From: Gammaproteobacteria bacterium
GTDB taxonomy: Bacteria > Pseudomonadota > Gammaproteobacteria > GCA-001735895
Length of the DNA stretch: 11,198 nucleotides
Assembly (NCBI GenBank): GCA_029882955.1
Contig: JAOUJX010000098.1
Location: 1-11,198, forward strand
Reading direction: 5' to 3'
The translations under genes and the position numbers were made by a program. This document shows positions 7,604 to 11,198 of the stretch, piece after piece. The notes beneath the pieces are model-generated. The model was not told where the DNA came from. It saw nothing but the letters and a program-made list of their open reading frames with translations, and made no database searches. The first letter of the stretch is position 1. Each line of letters opens with the position of its first letter.

Positions 7604-8383
7604 TCACGCGTCCATCTGATAACTATTGCTCAAAGTGCCGACGCCATCAATGACGACATCGACTAGAGTGTTCGGTTTCATGGTCTTTACACCCAGTGAT
7701 GTGCCGCAGGCAATGACATCTCCAGGCTCTAAAGTCATATCCCCTGAAATAAGGCTGACCAGCTCGAGTGGTGAAAAAAACATATCTGCGACCGGGTAGT
7801 TTTGCCGCTCTTCGCCGTTAACCAGGGTGCGCACCACCAGGGAATCCGGGTCTTCGAGTTCGGTGATGCAGGGGCCGATAATACCAAAACTGTCAAAGCT
7901 TTTTGCACGTGTCCATTGCGGAAATGCCTCGTATTTAAATAGCAGGTGTATCGCGGTCACGTCGTTAACACAGGTATAACCGAGCACATAGTCTGCCGCT
8001 TCTTCGCGGCTGACGTTTTTGCAGGTCTTGCCTATGACGACCCCGAGTTCTCCTTCATAGATGAGTCTGCCGTCATAGCCCTGCGGGTGAATGATTTCTG
8101 CGCCATGATGCGACACGCAGCTTGACGGTTTAATGAAGTAAAACGGAAACTCCGGGCGTTCGAGTTTTTGAGCTTCGGCGAGCTGGTGGAAGTTATTCCA
8201 CATGGCGACTATTTTGCTCGGCTGGCAGGGTGCAAGTAGTGTTACCTCATGAAGCGAGAGCGTTTCGCCGGTGGTTTGCGAATTCCCGTACATATTGCCA
8301 CTGCAACAATGGATGATTTGGTCTTCTAGTTGACCAAAGCCTTGCTGGTCATCCTGCTGGTATCTTACCCACTTCGTCGACAT
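7604..8383 (-). CDS. Fumarylacetoacetate hydrolase (FAH) family protein
   Basis: The 259-aa protein has the FAH-superfamily metal site: Glu110 and Glu112 in YEGELGVVIG and Asp141 in CVNDVTA. It also has the conserved Lys161 in RAKSFDSFGIIGP and the closing GTSLGVKTMKP...VDVVIDGVGTL block (227-251). Such enzymes use Mg2+ or Mn2+ to hydrolyse or decarboxylate beta-diketo or acylpyruvate acids, or isomerise ring-cleavage products (HpcE type). The substrate cannot be told here. It is somewhat short at the N terminus but includes the full catalytic fold. The ATG at 8383 has a good AGAGGA Shine-Dalgarno about 7 nt upstream. It is divergent from aceK and shares an intergenic region holding site B, and it lies upstream of and parallel to fhs, 166 bp away. 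Confidence 0.9.
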   Translation of the reverse strand: MSTKWVRYQQDDQQGFGQLEDQIIHCCSGNMYGNSQTTGETLSLHEVTLLAPCQPSKIVAMWNNFHQLAEAQKLERPEFPFYFIKPSSCVSHHGAEIIHPQGYDGRLIYEGELGVVIGKTCKNVSREEAADYVLGYTCVNDVTAIHLLFKYEAFPQWTRAKSFDSFGIIGPCITELEDPDSLVVRTLVNGEERQNYPVADMFFSPLELVSLISGDMTLEPGDVIACGTSLGVKTMKPNTLVDVVIDGVGTLSNSYQMDA

Positions 8384-8465
8384 TTGTTTTCCTCTGTTGC
8401 GTTAGGCGAGCTGCCCGGCCCATGATTTGAGTTTCTATTGTTAGTTGTTAATCAATCGATAGTTA

Positions 8466-8484
8466 TTCGTATTTTGTATACCAT
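8466..8484. promoter_or_regulatory. Operator-like palindrome, site B (FAH-family gene / aceK intergenic)
   Basis: TTCGTATTTTGTATACCAT; its reverse complement ATGGTATACAAAATACGAA matches site A at 16 of 19 positions. One half, TGGTATACA, is intact and the other is degenerate. It lies 82 bp before the FAH-family ATG and about 88 bp before the aceK start, so it could serve either or both divergent genes. I could not assign convincing -35/-10 pairs in this 189-bp gap, which is otherwise AT-rich with short TCAATC repeats. Confidence 0.5.
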
Positions 8485-8561
8485 GAATAGTATTGATGTG
8501 TTTTATTAAATCAATCAATCTGTCGGTTCCTATTTCAAAACTGACTATTAATTTTTGATAT

Positions 8562-8575
8562 GGAGCGTTAAATTG
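8562..8575 (+). promoter_or_regulatory. Ribosome binding site fixing a TTG start for aceK
   Basis: GGAG at 8562-8565 lies 7 nt before TTG at 8573. The nearby ATG at 8560 is followed in its own frame by a stop after three codons. A further in-frame TTG at 8555 would place the GGAG inside the gene, and GTG at 8609 is a possible later start. Confidence 0.55.
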
Positions 8576-10345
8576 CCTGCACAAAAGAAACCTGTCGAGA
8601 GTTCGTTCGTGTCTGAAAACAAGTTAATACCAGTAGTGTCTCGCTGGCTATACGAAGAATACAGTCTTTTTTATAAAGAGTTTCTAATGATTATTGATCT
8701 GGCCAAGATCGCTTTTGAAAAGAGAGACTTTGCCAGTTCGGTTGATGCCAGTTCAAGGCGACTGGCGCTTTATAGTGCCAGTATTGTCGAAGTCAGCAAG
8801 CGCCTGAAGCAGGCTTATCCCGATATCCACGATAATTCTGACTGCTGGCACGAAGTTGAGAGGTATTACCAGCAACTGATAAAAGATGAGTATGCCGAGG
8901 ATATTGGTAAGGCGTATCTGCATTCCCTGCGTCGGAAGATTTATCAGGATGAGTGGCGCGCTGCAGATTTTTCGTTTTCGGAAATGACCCCAAACGACGA
9001 CAAAATCCTTTCGCGGGTCATGGTGTCTTACGAACTCGAGTCGGGATTGACCGAAGATGTGGTCGAGTCAATTTTGAATATTCCGCAGTTTATTCGCAGC
9101 TATGGAGATATGTCTCACGAACGCCAACGTGTTCTAAGGCGCATCATCGAGAATCTGGCGCGTTCCCGTCATAGCTCGGTCCAAATGGTCAAGGTGGAAA
9201 TGATTAATGCCGGCTTTTATCGCAACCGCGGGGCTTATCTGGTGGGGCGGCTACTATTCGATAGTGGTGATTTTGTGCCGTTAATTATTGCTTTATTGAA
9301 TGAGGAATCCGGTATATATGTTGATGCGGTGCTTACCAGTGAAACCTATGCTCACAATATTTTCAGCTCGACGCTTGCTAATTTTCACGTCACCAGTAGC
9401 TATTATCACGAAGTCAGTGCTCTGCTGAAAAGTATAATGCCTCGTCGGCCATTGGGCTTGCATTACTCGACTATTGGCTACAATCATCTCGGCAAGGTTG
9501 CTGTCATGAGTGAGTTGGAGTCGGAACTAAATGAATGTGAGACCGGGCTGGAGACGGCTGTCGGATCTCCAGGCACGGTGGCTATGGGTTTTGCGGCAAG
9601 GAACTCGGCTTATAATTTAAAAGTGATTCGTGATAAACCGACTAAAAACTACAAGTGGGGTGAGTTTGGCGGGGTTGAATCGGTTATTCGAAAATATACT
9701 CGAGTCCATGAAATTAACCGTACCGGCAGCATGCTCGATAGTATTATCTATTACAAGATTCGACTCGACCGCCGATGGTTTTCACCGGACTTACTCGAAG
9801 AGTTGTTAACTGAGGCGGCGGAAACAGTTTCCCTGGTTGATGGCGACGTCGTTTTCAAATACCTGATCGTACAGATTAAACTAACGCCGCTGCCGGTTTA
9901 TCTTGAAACTGCGACCGAAAAGCAGGCGGAAACGGCGATCGCGAACCTGGGTTATTGCATTAAGAATAATGCGGCGGCCAATATTTTTAATCGTGACCTG
10001 GATGCCCGGAATTATGGTATTGGTTCCTATTCCAAGGTGTATTTATTCGATTACGATGCGTTAGAAGATTTGACCGAGGTGAAGATAAGAACCAATCTTG
10101 ATCGTGAGGATGGTGAAGAGGATATTCCAGACTGGTATTTTGAGGATGGCGTTGTATTTTTACCGGAAGAACTGATCTCGGGATTGTGTATCCCGCAACG
10201 TCATTTGAGCGTTCTATTCGCACGCCGCCACCGCAATTTGCTTACTACTCAATACTGGACAGCTATTCAACAGGATTTACTCAGTGGCACGGTTCCCAGT
10301 GTTAGTGTTTATCCTGACAATGAACGCTTCGGTGGTAGTGAGTAA
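8573..10345 (+). CDS. aceK: Isocitrate dehydrogenase kinase/phosphatase, orphan locus
   Basis: AceK phosphorylates isocitrate dehydrogenase to inactivate it and send isocitrate into the glyoxylate shunt, and removes the phosphate again. The 590-aa product aligns by eye with E. coli AceK over most of its length: FYRNRGAYLVGRLL (about 215-228), LKVIRDK with ATP-site Lys350 (E. coli Lys336), ANIFNRDLDARNYG with Asp475 and Asn480 (Asp457, Asn462), then FDYDALEDLTEV with Asp493 and Asp495 (Asp475, Asp477). It ends with the VFLPEEL and RHRNLLTTQYWTAIQ blocks. The residue after Asp495 is Ala496, where E. coli has Glu478. The TTG start is chosen from its Shine-Dalgarno. Normally aceK follows aceBA; here no isocitrate lyase or malate synthase is near, and the gene lies between two operator-like sites. 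Confidence 0.9.
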   Translation: MPAQKKPVESSFVSENKLIPVVSRWLYEEYSLFYKEFLMIIDLAKIAFEKRDFASSVDASSRRLALYSASIVEVSKRLKQAYPDIHDNSDCWHEVERYYQQLIKDEYAEDIGKAYLHSLRRKIYQDEWRAADFSFSEMTPNDDKILSRVMVSYELESGLTEDVVESILNIPQFIRSYGDMSHERQRVLRRIIENLARSRHSSVQMVKVEMINAGFYRNRGAYLVGRLLFDSGDFVPLIIALLNEESGIYVDAVLTSETYAHNIFSSTLANFHVTSSYYHEVSALLKSIMPRRPLGLHYSTIGYNHLGKVAVMSELESELNECETGLETAVGSPGTVAMGFAARNSAYNLKVIRDKPTKNYKWGEFGGVESVIRKYTRVHEINRTGSMLDSIIYYKIRLDRRWFSPDLLEELLTEAAETVSLVDGDVVFKYLIVQIKLTPLPVYLETATEKQAETAIANLGYCIKNNAAANIFNRDLDARNYGIGSYSKVYLFDYDALEDLTEVKIRTNLDREDGEEDIPDWYFEDGVVFLPEELISGLCIPQRHLSVLFARRHRNLLTTQYWTAIQQDLLSGTVPSVSVYPDNERFGGSE

Positions 10346-10368
10346 GTTAGTAATCATAATTAAAATAC

Positions 10369-10397
10369 TTTACATTTAAACCTCGCGGGGGTAGATT
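10369..10397 (+). promoter_or_regulatory. Candidate sigma-70 promoter for the TctC-type gene
   Basis: -35 TTTACA (10369-10374) and -10 TAGATT (10392-10397) have a 17-bp spacer. The start would fall near 10404, at the edge of site C. A second, weaker option is TTGCCT (10555-10560) with TATACC (10579-10584), 18 bp apart, whose -10 overlaps the half-site TGGTATACC. Confidence 0.35.
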
Positions 10398-10402
10398 TCG
10401 AT

Positions 10403-10421
10403 CTGGCATACTGTATACCAG
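10403..10421. promoter_or_regulatory. Operator-like palindrome, site C (upstream of TctC-type gene)
   Basis: CTGGCATACTGTATACCAG has 9-bp arms with a single mismatch (C at the fifth base) around a central T. Its reverse complement matches site A at 15 of 19 positions. It sits just downstream of the candidate -10 at 10392-10397, where a bound repressor would block initiation or early elongation. Confidence 0.6.
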
Positions 10422-10731
10422 AATAATAATGGTACTGCCGAAGTGACAATAAAGTAAAAAGAGGCAGGTTTAAAAAAGGCTGTTAGTCGGTTGTTCAGCT
10501 GGCATTTAGGTTTGCATTACTAAAGTGATGCTTGCAGATATTCCAGAAGAATCATTGCCTGATGCAGGCGTAAGATGGTATACCTGTGCTTCGATAATTT
10601 AAACTATGTATCGAAGATAAAGGGGACCGGTTATGAGTTCCCGGAGAATGATGCGTTTCATTTTAAGAAATGGGGGTATCAATATAATTAGGCCGGTATT
10701 TCGGTCAGTCACATTTTGGAGGTTAGATATA

Positions 10732-11198
10732 ATGTTAAAAACACAACGCACTCTCACGAAAATGGCTTTCGCCATTGGTGCTGGCGCGATCCTGGCGACT
10801 ACGCCATTGATCGGGCAGGCGGCATGGGAACCCCAGAAACCAGTAGAATTTGTTGTCATGGCCGGTAAAGGTGGTGGTGCTGATAAAGCTGTCCGATTGC
10901 TACAAAGTATCATCGCCTCGGAAAAAATGGCGCCTGTCCCTTTTACGCCGGTCAACAAGCCGGGTGGTTCAGGAGCGGAAGCACTGGTGCACGTGAAAGG
11001 TAAAAAAGGTGATAACCACACCATCATGTTCACGCTGAACAGCTTCTACACCACGCCTTTACGACAGCCTGCGTTGGGTGTCGATATAGAGACTTTTACG
11101 CCAATCGCGCGTATGGCGGAAGATACCTTCCTGTTATGGGTTAATTCAGATCGCAAAGACATCAATAATGTCGCCGATTTTGTTAAAGCGGCCAAAGC
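10732..11198 (+). CDS. TctC/Bug-type periplasmic solute-binding protein, 3' end outside window
   Basis: The first 155 codons are present and the frame runs off the right edge. It begins with a signal peptide: basic MLKTQRTLTK, a hydrophobic stretch to about residue 28, and likely signal peptidase I cleavage near GQAA before WEPQKPVEF. The mature part has the Bug-fold features FVVMAGKGGGADKAVR, the ligand-loop motif VNKPGGSGAEA and FTPIARMAEDTFLLWV. These proteins deliver carboxylates such as citrate or related acids to a TctAB membrane transporter, expected downstream. The ATG at 10732 has a GGAGG Shine-Dalgarno 9 nt upstream. The frame also stays open back to ATG 10633, preceded by GGGG, which would add 33 residues before the signal peptide; the internal start is preferred. 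The ligand is unknown. Confidence 0.92.
   Translation, partial: MLKTQRTLTKMAFAIGAGAILATTPLIGQAAWEPQKPVEFVVMAGKGGGADKAVRLLQSIIASEKMAPVPFTPVNKPGGSGAEALVHVKGKKGDNHTIMFTLNSFYTTPLRQPALGVDIETFTPIARMAEDTFLLWVNSDRKDINNVADFVKAAK

Larger units (their letters stand above)
10346..10731. other. 386-bp non-coding region upstream of the TctC-type gene
   Basis: This AT-rich stretch holds a candidate promoter, operator-like site C, a half-site TGGTATACC (10576-10584) and two hairpins. GCATTAC-TAAA-GTGATGC (10514-10531) pairs with one G-U. CTTCGATA (10589-10596) pairs perfectly with TATCGAAG (10609-10616) across a 12-nt loop. Neither hairpin is followed by a T-run, and no clear terminator for aceK is seen. 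If transcription begins at the upstream promoter, the leader would be over 300 nt. Confidence 0.6.

Noticed and set aside
6770..7666. 298-codon plus-strand open frame opposite fhs and running past its start
   Set aside because: It mirrors the codon pattern of fhs, has no recognisable domain or ribosome site, and the part outside fhs crosses the fhs promoter and the end of the FAH-family gene.
10375..10474. 9-bp inverted repeat TTTAAACCT / AGGTTTAAA flanking site C
   Set aside because: AT-rich, arms 82 bp apart, and a match of this length is expected fairly often by chance in a region this size.
10576..10584. Fourth operator copy at TGGTATACC
   Set aside because: Only one half-site plus the core matches; the second arm is not conserved, so it is listed as a half-site only.
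10528..10602. 24-residue open frame (MLADIPEESLPD...) upstream of the TctC-type gene
   Set aside because: No Shine-Dalgarno, it starts inside a hairpin arm, and there is no sign of coding constraint. A leader peptide cannot be excluded, but nothing supports it.
10599..11033. 144-codon minus-strand open frame
   Set aside because: It lies antisense to the TctC-type gene, whose signal peptide and conserved motifs read clearly on the plus strand.

Overview
The window looks like chromosomal DNA of a gammaproteobacterium, probably a free-living and perhaps marine one. BipA/TypA and the isocitrate dehydrogenase kinase/phosphatase (AceK) both resemble the enterobacterial proteins, and AceK is largely confined to Gamma- and Betaproteobacteria. 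Genes are tightly packed, and I see no insertion sequence, CRISPR array, tRNA or rRNA. The genus cannot be read from the sequence.

Left part (1-5178): a membrane histidine kinase that is cut by the left edge, then bipA/typA, a convergent amidase-signature hydrolase, and a divergent gamma-glutamylcyclotransferase-like gene. These look like ordinary, separately transcribed genes. The amidase and cyclotransferase genes share an 83-bp intergenic region with overlapping back-to-back promoters.

Middle and right part (5170-11198): on the minus strand, fhs (formate-tetrahydrofolate ligase) is followed by a conserved 181-aa protein of unknown function. Upstream of fhs is a minus-strand fumarylacetoacetate-hydrolase-family gene. 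Divergent from that is an orphan aceK with no aceA or aceB beside it. Then comes a 386-bp non-coding stretch and the start of a TctC/Bug-type periplasmic solute-binding protein, cut by the right edge.

The main observation is a 19-bp near-palindrome with consensus close to nTGGTATACArTATACCAn. It occurs three times within 3 kb, each time in an intergenic region: in the fhs promoter, between the FAH-family gene and aceK, and upstream of the TctC gene. It resembles operators of GntR/FadR-type repressors. I infer that one regulator, not encoded here, co-controls solute uptake (TctC), a C-C bond hydrolase or decarboxylase (FAH family), C1-folate charging (Fhs) and the switch at isocitrate between TCA cycle and glyoxylate shunt (AceK). 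That would make the right half a local organic-acid/C1 regulon. The repeats are seen directly; the shared regulation is inference. No clearly new enzymatic system is visible.
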